A program made the position numbers and the translations under genes. A DNA stretch of 64,000 nucleotides from Kappaphycus alvarezii (lineage: Eukaryota > Rhodophyta > Florideophyceae > Gigartinales > Solieriaceae), in contig NADL03000469.1 in assembly GCA_002205965.3 (NCBI GenBank), forward strand, positions 124,001-188,000. The letters run 5' to 3'. Of the stretch, positions 24,086-33,510 are shown piece by piece. Numbering within the stretch: the first letter of the stretch is position 1; each line of letters starts with the position of its first letter. The notes beneath the pieces were generated by a model. It was not told where the DNA came from and did not search any database. It saw nothing but the letters and a program-made list of their open reading frames with translations.

Positions 24086-24370
24086 TGCAGTTTTTGAAGT
24101 TGCAGAAGAAGCGGAAGAAACAGAAATTGAAGATAATGGTTCTGAGAGTGAAAATGACTTAGGAACCTTTTGAACAAGTGGCTAAAATATGAGAAGATAG
24201 AGAGGAATTGTATTCCAGTGAAGGACAAAGAGAGATCAATAGTTGAAGTGAGAGCTGATGTTGATGTGGTATAGGAATCGCGCTCTTTAGCTGCGTATGA
24301 AGATGTGAGAATGTTAGTTTGTATGGGATGGTCTCGATACGTATCTATTAGTTTTATGTCAAAAATGTAA
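24086..24370 (+). pseudogene. acidic coding-like stretch, probably decayed
   Basis: One plus-strand frame reads EVAEEAEETEIEDNGSESEN and ends at a stop. A second, shifted frame then reads WLKYEKIERNCIPVKDKERS, IVEVRADVDVV, a stop, and LAAYEDVRMLVCMGWSRY. The composition is protein-like and unlike the surroundings. I cannot name a family. Two exons or a decayed gene would both explain it. Confidence 0.25.
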
Positions 24371-25532
24371 ACCTTGTTTGTCTGTTTATGCAGGCTCCAT
24401 ATACAGTATAATATAGGAATTTTCGAAGAAAATTTTGAAAATGATTTATTATATTGTGACTAGGAGGACAGATTCTACCTTAACGTTCCTAATCAATATT
24501 CTTCGAAAGTCTGCATTGTGTGAACAATTTAAAGTCATATTTGTGGTATTTTGAAAGTGTTCTACTAAATAGTTTCGGTAGCCCGACGTACATGTGAGCC
24601 GAGTGAGCTGCTTCCCGTGAAATACCGTTGGTGATGCAGGCTATATGAAAACTGCGACAAAGTCCTGAACGGGGAACACGTGAAGTTCATTTACTGTAAC
24701 AGATACGCCCAGTCAATTTGTACAGTATTGTCAAGTAAAATAGTAGCAGAATGTACTTGAAAGTTCCGAGTCGCGTCATGTACATGAGATATTGTTGAAT
24801 TTTATTTACTGTTTCAATTACTTGCACTCAATCTCCATCCGTACATACCTGTTACCTGTTGTAATGTTTCTGGTGACGTGAGTACTTCTTTCAACTCTCA
24901 CGATTTTTTCAATTGGGACCGCAAACACCTTTCAATACTCCTTGTCCGTTTATTACTGTCTCTAGTACTTACTTTAAGTCCCTTTTACGGTGGTGTGTTC
25001 CTTAATATGGCATCGCTTATGAACGAGTTTCCTACTGAATTTTTTTCATTTATTGAAACTTGGCAAAAGGGCCATGATCATCTAGTTTCCTTTTCTTTAA
25101 ACTCGTGAAAAATTTTCAACAGGATTTCGAAAACCATTTCTCCGAGCTGGCAAAATGAAATGAGTAAGCGTACGGTTAGTTTCTGTTCACTGCTTCAATT
25201 TAAAGGCCTAAGAAATCTTTGCCTTGTGTCAGTGGGACCATTATCTCCTAATTTTAAATGTTATATTTTCTCCCATAAACATTTGATCGAAGGGGGTTTA
25301 ACCCATCATTTACTCCATCTGCTGCAGTTCACCCCCATTTTAGCCCTCTATTCCTTTCTTACTGGATAGAGAATCTCCCCTTCTCTCCTCCACCATTTTT
25401 TAAGAGTTCAAGTCACAAGGCGATTTTATCAATTGTTTTCTATTTTAGTAGACCAAACGTATCATTACGACAATATTTTGCCTCAAGTTGATGAATGCAA
25501 GCTGTCCACTCTATGTGGTTGTGTGGACAAAT

Positions 25533-25600
25533 TTAGGATAGATCGAGTACATCTTCGAAGAAAAAATAACCAATCCTTTTCCCCTCTACCAGCACGTAGA
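25533..25600 (-). repeat. dispersed short repeat, degraded copy
   Basis: GATAGATCGAGTACATCTTCG...CCAATCCTTTTCCCC is a degraded match to the terminal block of the ~110-bp dispersed repeat (compare 28862-28912). Confidence 0.45.
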
Positions 25601-25839
25601 GGAAAGGCCGCCTAGCAAATAAATCGCATCGGAAGTTGTTGCCAGTGCGAAGTATCATTATAAAAGTTAATATATTCTTTATTTGAGTCAACTGCACAAA
25701 ATCAGCCATTGTATATTTCCAAGTAGGTACGTATAACCTAGTCATCTTTACATCTGATTTTTTGTTGAAGTTTTTCTTGAGCACACAGCGAGAGGTGTAA
25801 ATGTTTAAGAACATTTTTACTTGTAAAAGAAGTCACAAG

Positions 25840-26195
25840 CTAGTTCCTGTTCCAATCTCTACTTTTTGCGGATGACATCCAGAGGCGTTTTCTGTGGTCA
25901 CGGAGCTTGCAAGAACTATCGCAAGCCGCGAAATGGAACGGTTTTCGAAGGTTCGAGGCATTCTTCTACAACGACACTCGGCGTTGGCAGTAACTTCTAA
26001 CGCTGCTTGTCTGCTGGCTGGCATCCCATCAACTTTCTGGTAGACTGTTGCTAGTGCTAGCATTCGACAGCGATGATTGTACATTGCTTCGACCATCGGT
26101 ACATGTATTTAATATGACATTCAGATTTGCAACTACAGATGGGTTCCAGCCGATCCATACATCTCAATAAAGAAACCCCGCTCTTCCCCTTTGTG
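25840..26195 (+). mobile_element. RLE-type retroelement tail, inverted partner of 14850-15185
   Basis: The plus strand encodes PVPISTFCG, a stop, HPEAFSVVTELART, then ILLQRHSALAVTSNAACLLA and GIPSTFW. The adjoining sequence (TACATGTATTTAATATGACATTCAG) also matches, inverted, at 14.85-14.95 kb. It is a dead 3' fragment. Confidence 0.6.
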
Positions 26196-26579
26196 AAAGA
26201 GCATTCCTTTCGTTTCGAGAGGATTATTTTGATTAGCTAGTGCTTCCTTTATAAAAAAATCGTGATTCTGTGAGCTTAAGGAAAAACTTTCGTTACAATT
26301 CTAAAGATATGAGTTCTATCGTGGACAGCCATCCCAACCAATGTGGCGTGCTTCATATCTAGCTATTCAGGAGTCTTTTGTTGATGAAGATATGAACACC
26401 GGTGACGTGTTGGTCTTTACGGCTACTATGGCTTCTAGCTATAATAATCTGTAAAGTAGATAAGCCGGGTGTTCTATAGGTACTTGAATTCACCTAACAT
26501 TTCCCCCTTTCCACAATCAGCCTTGAAACTTATAAGGTCGCCGAACGGTTTCAAGTCTCACTTTGCATTCTATGCTGCC
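26196..26579. other. intergenic between repeat and CAP gene 3' end
   Basis: About 380 bp with no gene or repeat that I can recognise. It should contain the 3' untranslated end of the CAP gene. Confidence 0.4.
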
Positions 26580-28184
26580 CTATCGGCGTACTATAAGGAC
26601 GCACTCCATATCACCAACTACAACAGCAGCACTTGCACCCATGTTGAAATTCTCTCTCTCAGAAGAATTTTGACTTTGTCTCTCAGAAGAATTTTGACTT
26701 TGATCGGACTGTTCTAAAATTCTAAGTGCTCGAAGGACCATCTCTCGAGCTGTCTCCTCAATTCTGGGCTTTGAGGATAGATTGCATGGGAACTCCAGAT
26801 CTTTCATAGCCTTGCAAATCGCTACTGCCTTTCGGCATGCATCCTTATACATTCTCTCGCTCCAAGCAAGTTCATGCAGCTTGTCCAAAGTTCTGCTGTT
26901 ATTTAGGTCACTAAAAAGCCTCAGCGCTTTGTCTCTCCGGTAATGCGCAGTTTTTGTTTCGATTGATCTTGATTTCCAGAAGGTCTTGTCACTAGCAGTG
27001 CTTTTAGAGACATTTTTGTTACGTTTATCAAGTGCCATGTAAAATTCATGACCGTCCACTGAAAAGCTCCATTTCTTTGATGAGTCGGGATTGCATTGGA
27101 TGTCTATTTTCACTTTTTTGTCACCTTTGTTAGGCTTCTTTGCGCCGCTACTCTCACTTTTCTGTGAGGACCTGGATAGAAATTCAATAGATATATCAGG
27201 TGAGCTTGTTCTCTTCGATATGAGGTTTTTAATGTCTTTTCTGGGGTCAAGGTAACCACTCGGCACTCGAAGGGTTCCAGTTATCGACGATTTGCGCTCT
27301 TCAGATGAGGTGCCAGACTTTTTTCTGCTATGCATTTTCTCGTCTTTTGGCACAACATTTTGCGAGCCAATGGTAGAGAGGCCAGATGAACGTGGCGTGC
27401 TGCCTTCATCAAATGCACTAGAGGTATTGGATGAGAATGGAGTCCCGCTGCTGTAGAGAAGAGTGCTATCTTTATCAGTGCAAACTGAAGATGCCATCTC
27501 AGTACGGTCACTGCATTTCCGCTCAGTTCCCTGCTTGGAATGGAAGGGCTTTCCAGAAACTTCCTCCAGATCACCGCGAGTGATTTGCATTCCATGGGAG
27601 GAGCTGGAGCCAAGAATATTACTAAAAGCAGAAACCAGCCGCGAGTAGCGTTGCGAATGGTTCCGCCTTACCTTCTGCGAAGGTGACGAATCCATTATTT
27701 TCCCGGTCAGGTTATAATCTCTGGTTCGCTTTTCATCACAAGCACAAGTTGCAACAGGAATATTGCGAACTTTAGGACATCCATGTCGTGTAAAGATTTG
27801 AATTGCGAAAAACCTGTTCCCGTCACCGAATATTGCAATAATGGAACATTTCCAATGATGATCTACTTCTCTCATCATTCTTCGTTGTTCGTTTAGATCA
27901 ATGAAGTTTTTCGTGAAATCTGAGATAAGTTCAACTGATTGACACGATCCCTTTTTCTCTGCATAATTGGCAATGTACGAGACCGACAGGTAGTTAGGAA
28001 ACTTAAAGATTCGACCCTCATGGAACATATCCCTGGCATGAGCGTACCCAATCCGATACAGCTTTTCGTCCCAGAGAAGAGTGGATAATCCTGTCCTCCT
28101 TCGATGGTCGTTGTAGTTGGAAAAGCATTTCTTCGAAGCTTGGGAGAGCTCTGTTTCTAAGAATTCTGGCGATGGTTGAGTCAT
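26580..28184 (-). CDS. protein with two CAP (SCP/PR-1-like) domains
   Basis: A single open frame of 534 residues starting at the ATG at 28184. Residues about 14-135 match the CAP superfamily: a YNDHRR start (N25, R28), LLWDEKLYRIGYAHARDM, and a later strand FFAIQIFTRHG. Residues about 417-534 repeat the fold in weaker form: LFSDLNNSRTLDKLHELAWS then ERMYKDACRKA, ending MGASAAVVVGDMECVLIV. Between them is a Ser/Lys-rich linker with no domain I recognise. The usual GHYTQ-type motif is missing from the first domain. There is no signal peptide, although most CAP proteins are secreted, so it may act inside the cell or have an unseen upstream exon. A short in-gene duplication gives QSQNSSER twice near residues 496-511. 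The function is not predictable; CAP proteins bind lipids, sterols or other proteins. Confidence 0.75.
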   Translation of the reverse strand: MTQPSPEFLETELSQASKKCFSNYNDHRRRTGLSTLLWDEKLYRIGYAHARDMFHEGRIFKFPNYLSVSYIANYAEKKGSCQSVELISDFTKNFIDLNEQRRMMREVDHHWKCSIIAIFGDGNRFFAIQIFTRHGCPKVRNIPVATCACDEKRTRDYNLTGKIMDSSPSQKVRRNHSQRYSRLVSAFSNILGSSSSHGMQITRGDLEEVSGKPFHSKQGTERKCSDRTEMASSVCTDKDSTLLYSSGTPFSSNTSSAFDEGSTPRSSGLSTIGSQNVVPKDEKMHSRKKSGTSSEERKSSITGTLRVPSGYLDPRKDIKNLISKRTSSPDISIEFLSRSSQKSESSGAKKPNKGDKKVKIDIQCNPDSSKKWSFSVDGHEFYMALDKRNKNVSKSTASDKTFWKSRSIETKTAHYRRDKALRLFSDLNNSRTLDKLHELAWSERMYKDACRKAVAICKAMKDLEFPCNLSSKPRIEETAREMVLRALRILEQSDQSQNSSERQSQNSSERENFNMGASAAVVVGDMECVLIVRR

Positions 28185-28260
28185 TTCTGGGAGAGTTGAT
28201 AGTTGGTGACGATTTTCTGTTTACGAGTTTGTTAACACAAAAGACTGAAAGAGCTGAGGA

Positions 28261-28277
28261 GTCCTTATATGAAAGTG
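28261..28277 (-). promoter_or_regulatory. TATA-like element upstream of the CAP gene
   Basis: The minus strand reads ATATAAGG about 85 bases before the CAP start codon, a fitting distance for a core promoter with a short leader. It rests on position and motif only. Confidence 0.3.
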
Positions 28278-28640
28278 TTCGTCGGATGAATGGCGTTCTT
28301 CCTAGGGTATGAAAAGTCGAGAAGATGTGTGATGGTAACTGATAAATTAAAGCTGGATACGTATGATTTGATTTGTAAGAATTTTTATTTTTGAGAGCAT
28401 TACAGTAAAGCATTTTTCTTCTACATCCTAAAACAGTAGAGCTCGGGACTTAATCGACAGCCGTTTTCAGACATGAAAGCCGCCTGATTTTTCTCCGCTT
28501 TTTCCTTACAGCGGCTGTTGAATGTTCTGTGACAGGTACTGAAAAAAGTCCCACACATCGCTTGGGCAGGCGGAGTAAGAAAGGTTTTTATTGTGTAGGA
28601 TCACTGGTACTGTAGATGGAGTTGAGCGAGATCGAAAAGT

Positions 28641-28713
28641 GATTGGTTTACTGCGAGAGACGTCAAGGTGGGGAGTCCCACGAACTTGGGTTCAAACCAT
28701 GTTTCAGGATATG
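28641..28713 (+). repeat. dispersed ~75-bp repeat, copy 1
   Basis: GATTGGTTTACTGCGAGAG...CGAACTTGGGTTCAAACCATG matches 46301-46376 (GTTGGTTTACTGCAAGTAG...CGAACTTCCATTCAAACCATG). The GGTTCAAACC block mimics a tRNA T arm, but no tRNA folds around it. Confidence 0.5.
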
Positions 28714-28861
28714 TAGTATGGATAACGGTCCATTTCTTACGAACTGCTTGGAGCCAAGAGTCGCAGCGGTTTTTCTTCTCGGAGGGGCTGATACAGGAAA
28801 CTGAGTAACTAATTAAAAACTAAAAGGTAGATGCTTGGGCAGTAAAAATATGGGTACCGTA

Positions 28862-28912
28862 CTACACAGATCGGATACATCTTCCAAGAGTAAAACACCC
28901 AAACCTTTCCCA
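28862..28912 (-). repeat. dispersed short repeat, partial copy
   Basis: CAGATCGGATACATCTTCCAAGAGTAAAACACCCAAACCTTTCCC is the terminal half of the ~110-bp repeat, lying just before a retroelement tail. Confidence 0.65.
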
Positions 28913-28941
28913 TACTACATAATTTTTCGCCTCAATCCATA

Positions 28942-29345
28942 ATGGAACATTTCGCCTCTTTTCAGAAATTCATCAGTGGAACTGCCCAGGTCCGCAATTT
29001 CGTTGTTGACATCCCGGCATGCAACGTTGTCCTGCACTTACTGCAACCAAAACGATATCCTGCTCTCCCCGTCGGGATTGATATCTATGGCGCCTTGGGC
29101 GACGACGGCAAGGGTTTCTTCCGCCGCCTTGCTTCCTTCGCTGCTTCCCGTCGCGGTTCCTCCCCTCAACAGGAGCTCCGCGACTTCGTTACCCGTTTTG
29201 CATTTAGTCTCCAAATAACGCAGGCGCGACAGGTTTCTACCCGCCGCCCGCATCCGTAGTTAATTTAAGAATACCCTCCGCACGCTTCTGTGCGACATTG
29301 TACAACCCATAAAGATTTACCACCACGTCCTCCGCCCTGACAGGT
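28942..29345 (+). mobile_element. RLE-type retroelement tail, second subfamily
   Basis: An open frame 28942-29259 encodes the tail block PVGIDIYGALGDDGKGFF, then RRLASFAASRRG and LRDFVTRFAFSLQITQARQV. The pattern (P-V-x-I-x-x-Y/T-G, then a helix ending LA-x-x-A-x-R) parallels the PISTLGGWHPDA tails, so I read it as a diverged subfamily of the same domain. It repeats at 29.74-29.99 (minus), 47.46-47.69 (plus) and 47.98-48.17 kb (minus). Confidence 0.5.
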
Positions 29346-29739
29346 ACCGTCCTTTTCCAGCAATCCTATTCCCAAGGCCCCTGGCGAGCGCCTTCAATCC
29401 GCAATCACCTTCGAACTCCTGGCCACGAAATTTGAGCACCGTTTCAAGTCTTCCACGTACGCTGACAGGGCTCGTCTTCTCTCCGTCTGCCAACCAAATT
29501 TCTGTTCCGTGTTCTCCACCCTCCCTCACCTCCACCGTAGCATGCACTTTTCTTCCTCTTGTTGTACTGTAATTGCCGCTTCATATAGGGCAATATGTCA
29601 AAATGTTTTAAAGTCACCGTTGCATATGATAACAACGAAGACAAAAACAGTTTTGGACGACATCCTGCAGCAATCCATTATTAAAAAAATCAGCAACGCA
29701 CTGTTCACAGTGATAGGGAAAAGGCATGCGAACATACAG

Positions 29740-29990
29740 TACTGGGGGGAGGTTGACAGCTACACCGAACTGATGCATTGCTGGCAACGACCTGACGAAC
29801 TTTCATGCCTTGCAAGTAGAAACGGAAACAGGTAATAAAGTGGCGGAATTCATGGTGTGAAGAGAAACCTAGGCGAACGGCAGCGAAAGTGGCGTGGCGA
29901 CGAAAGAACTCTGTACTTTCAGTTCCTAAAGCTCCGTAGACATCGATACCAACGGGAACAAGAAGGAGGTTGAGCGCTTGTCAGGCATCA
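29740..29990 (-). mobile_element. RLE-type retroelement tail, second subfamily
   Basis: The minus strand encodes LLLVPVGIDVYGALG, then FFRRHATFAAVRLG and EFRHFITCFRFYLQGMKVRQ. It is the same domain as 28942-29345 in opposite orientation, with amino-acid identity clearer than nucleotide identity. Confidence 0.5.
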
Positions 29991-30394
29991 CCGTAATGTA
30001 AATGTTTGGATAGTTCCGCGAGATTCGCAGCTGCTCTGCCAGATGCAGCGCACTGGGAAAGGATTAACTCTTGTGCATGAGGATGTGCGACAGTGACATG
30101 CAGAGCGATAACGCGGGAATGTAAGCCGTAGGAGCCAGGGATGAACATGTCGATGTGGATGGAGGATGGAGCCGAAGTAGGAAGATGATAAAGAGTGAAT
30201 ATGATCGCGGCAGAAATTCTGAGATTTTTGCAGGACCGGTGAATGGAATTACGAAAGACATTATGGCGACGCCACTGGCCATCTCAGTACTTGCAAATGA
30301 GAGCATGTTTCCCCACCGAATCCAGCGAAGGAGCAACCTCAACGGAGCAAAGGGAACAGATTCACCTTTATTGTATAGTTCCTTCCCCATTACT

Positions 30395-30600
30395 GTGTCG
30401 GTATGCCCTTTTTGAGGGGGAAAAAGGTTTGGGAAAAAGGTTTGGGTGTTTTACTCTTGGAAGATATATCCGGTCTATCCCATGGTTTTCCAGACAGCCG
30501 CGTAACCCTTTTTGAGTCGACTGCGGTTTTCTGGAAAACCATGGATAGATAGGATATACCTTCCAAGAGTAAAACACCCAAACCTTTCCCCTTTATTGTC
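30395..30600. repeat. snap-back palindrome of the dispersed short repeat
   Basis: Two copies lie head to head. The plus-strand copy (about 30418-30515) reads GGTTTGGGTGTTTTACTCTT...CCATGGTTTTCCAGAC. The inverted copy (about 30505-30592) reads CTGGAAAACCATGG...CCAAGAGTAAAACACCC. The arms would form a long hairpin. A short GGGAAAAAGGTTT duplication marks the outer left end. Confidence 0.8.
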
Positions 30601-30639
30601 GTTGCTGTTGACGGTACATCTAAAAATTACAGAAAGTAA

Positions 30640-30726
30640 TTTTTACTCTTGAAAGTCATAACCTATCTATCCTAATGTTTTCTAGACAACCACAATCGAC
30701 TCAAAAGGGCATGCCGACACATTACT
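30640..30726 (+). repeat. dispersed short repeat, diverged copy
   Basis: TTTTACTCTTGAAAGTCATAACC...CTAGACAACCACAATCGACTC followed by GGGCATGCCGACACATTACTAGGGG. Its end is the inverse of CCCCATTACTGTGTCGGTATGCC at about 30388-30410. Confidence 0.65.
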
Positions 30727-30849
30727 AGGGGCAAGAATACTTAAATATGAGGAGGTGTATTGATAAAGCTTTTTACCGTGCAGGAACGGTTGAACCAAGC
30801 GACATGTATGTTTTCGGGGAATTGAAAATTCTGTTACCACCCCAGCTTC

Positions 30850-31023
30850 TCCCTCGGAGATTGGCACCCGGATCCCGACGCGCTGCTAAGCGACATGGCA
30901 CTGAATGTCACAGTTAAGACAATGGACACATATGGAAAGGTTGAAGAAGTCCTCATTCAGAGGCGCACCGCAGCGGCATCAATGTCCAGAGCTGCCTGCC
31001 TGATCCTGGACTCCACACTGTAA
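30850..31023 (+). mobile_element. RLE-type retroelement tail with intact reading to its stop
   Basis: The plus strand reads GDWHPDPDALLSDMALNV, TVKTMDTYGKVEEVLIQR, RTAAASMSRAACLILD and then a stop at 31023. It aligns residue by residue with the tails at 48.7 and 49.2 kb (GGWHPDA, TYGKVRGVL, QRHAAAAVMSNAAC) and shows where the protein family ends. Confidence 0.6.
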
Positions 31024-32949
31024 ACTAGGGTGACGTGGGTGATAGGGTAAAAATGGCGCCAACGGAGAGAACCACCAACTACCCGGGATGAGAGTCGTTC
31101 CGAGCGACTAAAGTGCTATAGTAGACGTTAACGGGGGATGTAGAGGAGTGACCGTGAAAACTAAGTAACCGCTGTAGTAGCCAACTTCAAAAGAGCAGCT
31201 TTTACCACCTATGCTCTGTGCCCGGCGTAAGAAAAACTGTTCTTGGGTATGAAGTTGGTTCTCGTTTTGCTAACAATTTGGGACTGGACTTGAAGTTGTT
31301 TGCCAGCTTGCTTTTGGGGCTTCGATTCCCTTCATCAGAGCTATTTGGGCGGAATTCTTCTGAAGATAACTTCTCAGTACTAAAAGCAACAATGCCTCTA
31401 TCTCCTCAAAAACTTAACGACTGCCATTTTCTGCAGTATCAGATGTTTGAACTTGACTCTGCGTCAAGCAAAACTCATCCACCTTGGTGGGACTGACCGG
31501 CTTGACCGCACTTCTCTGCTAAGGCCGATATTCCTGAATTGACTTGTATGCCAACTAAGGCCTTCTTCCGCCCCATTTCGAACCGTAAGTAGGAGAGAAT
31601 TGTTCTTTTATATATTCATTCGGAACCATAGTTTGGGAAGAATATATGATGTTCCATACTTTCAGTGCCAACTATGAAGAAACTGCATTGACAGATCAGC
31701 AGTAACAACTTCTCACGAGCATCGCCTCACAGAAAACCACATACGCAAAAGTTTGAGGCTTTGCTCTAAAAACAAATAGCCATGAAAGAAAATTTACATG
31801 GCTGCAGTAAAGTATCGGAATTATGCATAATTATCCTTAACAAGTAAATAAAAACGAAAGGCGGAAGTGCTAGTGGACGCTAACATGCGAGTTGACTGGG
31901 TACCAGCCAGCCTATCTGTTACAATAAATGAACCTCCTATCTTCCTCTTTATATGTACAGTACAGTATGTACTGTATTTACTGTATTTACAGTACTGCTT
32001 TTTGCCAGCATGGCATGGTACTGTACTCTGCTGTCGGACTGTTGGCACCTCTACTTCAATTGGAGAAAGTGGACATGAATTCCCTTTTTGTAGAGGTTTT
32101 TGGGCAACAGATCAGCTTTTGCGCTCAGATATACAAAAAAAATTGTACTGTATCGACGTCATCAATTGACGCAGCCACCTAACTAAAAATTTGTGGACGG
32201 AAAACGGTTGCATTTCTCCTCATCAAGTAGGAAGCTACTAACCTCTCATTGCGTAAGCTTATAATAACGCGCCCTAGTTGCTGATATTATATGTGGCTTC
32301 ATTTTCGGGAAATGATAGTACTTTAAATATCTTAAACTACCCAAATTTCCCCCTGAGTAGAAGACAAGTATTCTGATAGGAGAATCCAACCGTTTTTTAC
32401 CGACAATGAATATTTGCCTGGTACTAGGAAAGGGTAAGTGCAAAAATTCTCTTCTTTATCGCCTCGAAACCAGGACTTGAATGTTGAGAAAACACGGGGG
32501 GTTCATTTACTACTCGATGTTGAAAACACTCAATATTGACTGGGCTATCTACGCACCAGAACTGCCTGAAATTGGCACCCATGCTGTTCCAGATGGTGAT
32601 ATCAGCAGCATATCTGTTTGTTGGAGAGTCCGAATATGAAACAAAGTAAGGAGGAAATAACTCAAAAGGATAATTCAAGACCATCCATAAGGCATGCCGT
32701 ATTGGAAGAATTTGTCACGTCAACATGTCTTTGCATGAGGACGGATCGCACCCTCCCGAAGATCTTCATCGACCTAATTGCGACATGACTGTGGCCTCTA
32801 CCCGAATTGTTGGCTTGTCACAATTTATTACTTGATTATGTAGATCTTCTTCAGTTCCATTTGTGACCGGAAAGGCTTTATGTATTCCCTTCAGAAGTAT
32901 GATTTAAGTGAATTTCATTGAATCAAGTCCTTAGGAAGGAACACAGGAC
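31024..32949. other. no confident gene
   Basis: About 1.9 kb without a recognisable protein or RNA. An open frame at 31218-31496 (92 residues) has no known motif. At 31957-31999 a run of overlapping TACAGTA/TACTGTA words forms imperfect palindromes. Confidence 0.4.
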
Positions 32950-33055
32950 GGGGAAAGTTTTTTGTGTAATACTGTTTGAGGATATATTAGATTATCTTAA
33001 AGTTTTCCAGATAATCAAAATCGACACAGTAGTGTATTGAGGGGGTTCCATTGAC
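32950..33055 (+). repeat. dispersed short repeat, strongly degraded copy
   Basis: GGGGAAAGTTTTTTGTGTAATACTG...GTTTTCCAGATAATCAAAATCGAC follows the order of blocks in the ~110-bp repeat, with many changes. Confidence 0.5.
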
Positions 33056-33069
33056 ATTGACATATAAGT

Positions 33070-33300
33070 GGGGGAATTTTGGGTTTATTTTAATGTATGG
33101 GAGATGTGGTCGTTCGTATCCACGCCGCTAGTGCGTTGTGCGGGAAAAGAGGTAACTGATGGGTAACACTAAGTGACATTCCTTAAAAGGCAGGCTCAAT
33201 GCCAGGGAGTAGGCATGCCGCGTTTGACATGATGATCTTAGCAGCATGCTTTGGGTAAGCACCGCTCTAGACTTCCCATAGATGTGACGTTTTTGGTTAC
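33070..33300 (-). mobile_element. RLE-type retroelement 3' end (tail plus terminus)
   Basis: Matches 48560-48800 along its length, including CAATGCCAGGGAGTAGGCATGCCGCG and the variant terminus GGGTTTATTTTAATGTATGG. The protein part is the PISTLGGWHPDA-type tail on the minus strand. It directly abuts the left LTR of the gypsy element. Confidence 0.5.
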
Positions 33301-33344
33301 GAAGTCGTCTGGGAAGTAGTTCGCAGTGCAAGATCGGTCGTTGA

Positions 33345-33510
33345 TGGTCTTTTTCTTTTACTCTGATGCTCTGATTTCTGTCTCTTATATAGACTGGAGG
33401 TTGCCTTTTCTTTCCAACCGTCGGGTCGTTGCGTCGGATTAATTTACTTGCATGTGTATTGCAGATAATTGTACAGTGTGACCAATCAATGGATACCATT
33501 CAGGACTACA
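33345..33510 (-). repeat. 3' LTR of the gypsy element
   Basis: 166 bp from TGGTCTTTTTC to GGACTACA, aligning with 37529-37695 over its length (shared AGACTGGAGG, GTCGGGTCGTTGC, AATCAATGGATA). It holds one copy of a 35-bp unit that is tandemly repeated at the other LTR. Confidence 0.7.

Larger units (their letters stand above)
15421..25530. other. 10-kb AT-rich block without firm genes
   Basis: By eye about two-thirds A+T, unlike the flanks. No retroelement protein signature and no tRNA is visible. It is bracketed by inverted copies of one retroelement repeat (14.85-15.19 and 25.85-26.20 kb). Islands within it that look different are listed separately: a repeat at 15872, a GC-rich patch at 17570, an open frame at 22105, an exon-like segment at 23099 and an acidic open stretch at 24086. 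It could be a gene desert, intron-rich host sequence, or an insertion of foreign origin. Confidence 0.5.

Noticed and set aside
28018-28413. 131-codon minus-strand frame upstream of the CAP gene
   Set aside because: It overlaps the CAP start in another frame, has no domain, and covers the likely promoter and leader.
30064-30390. 108-codon minus-strand frame with membrane-like composition
   Set aside because: It lies in repeat debris, has no homologous block elsewhere, and plus-strand frames are equally open.
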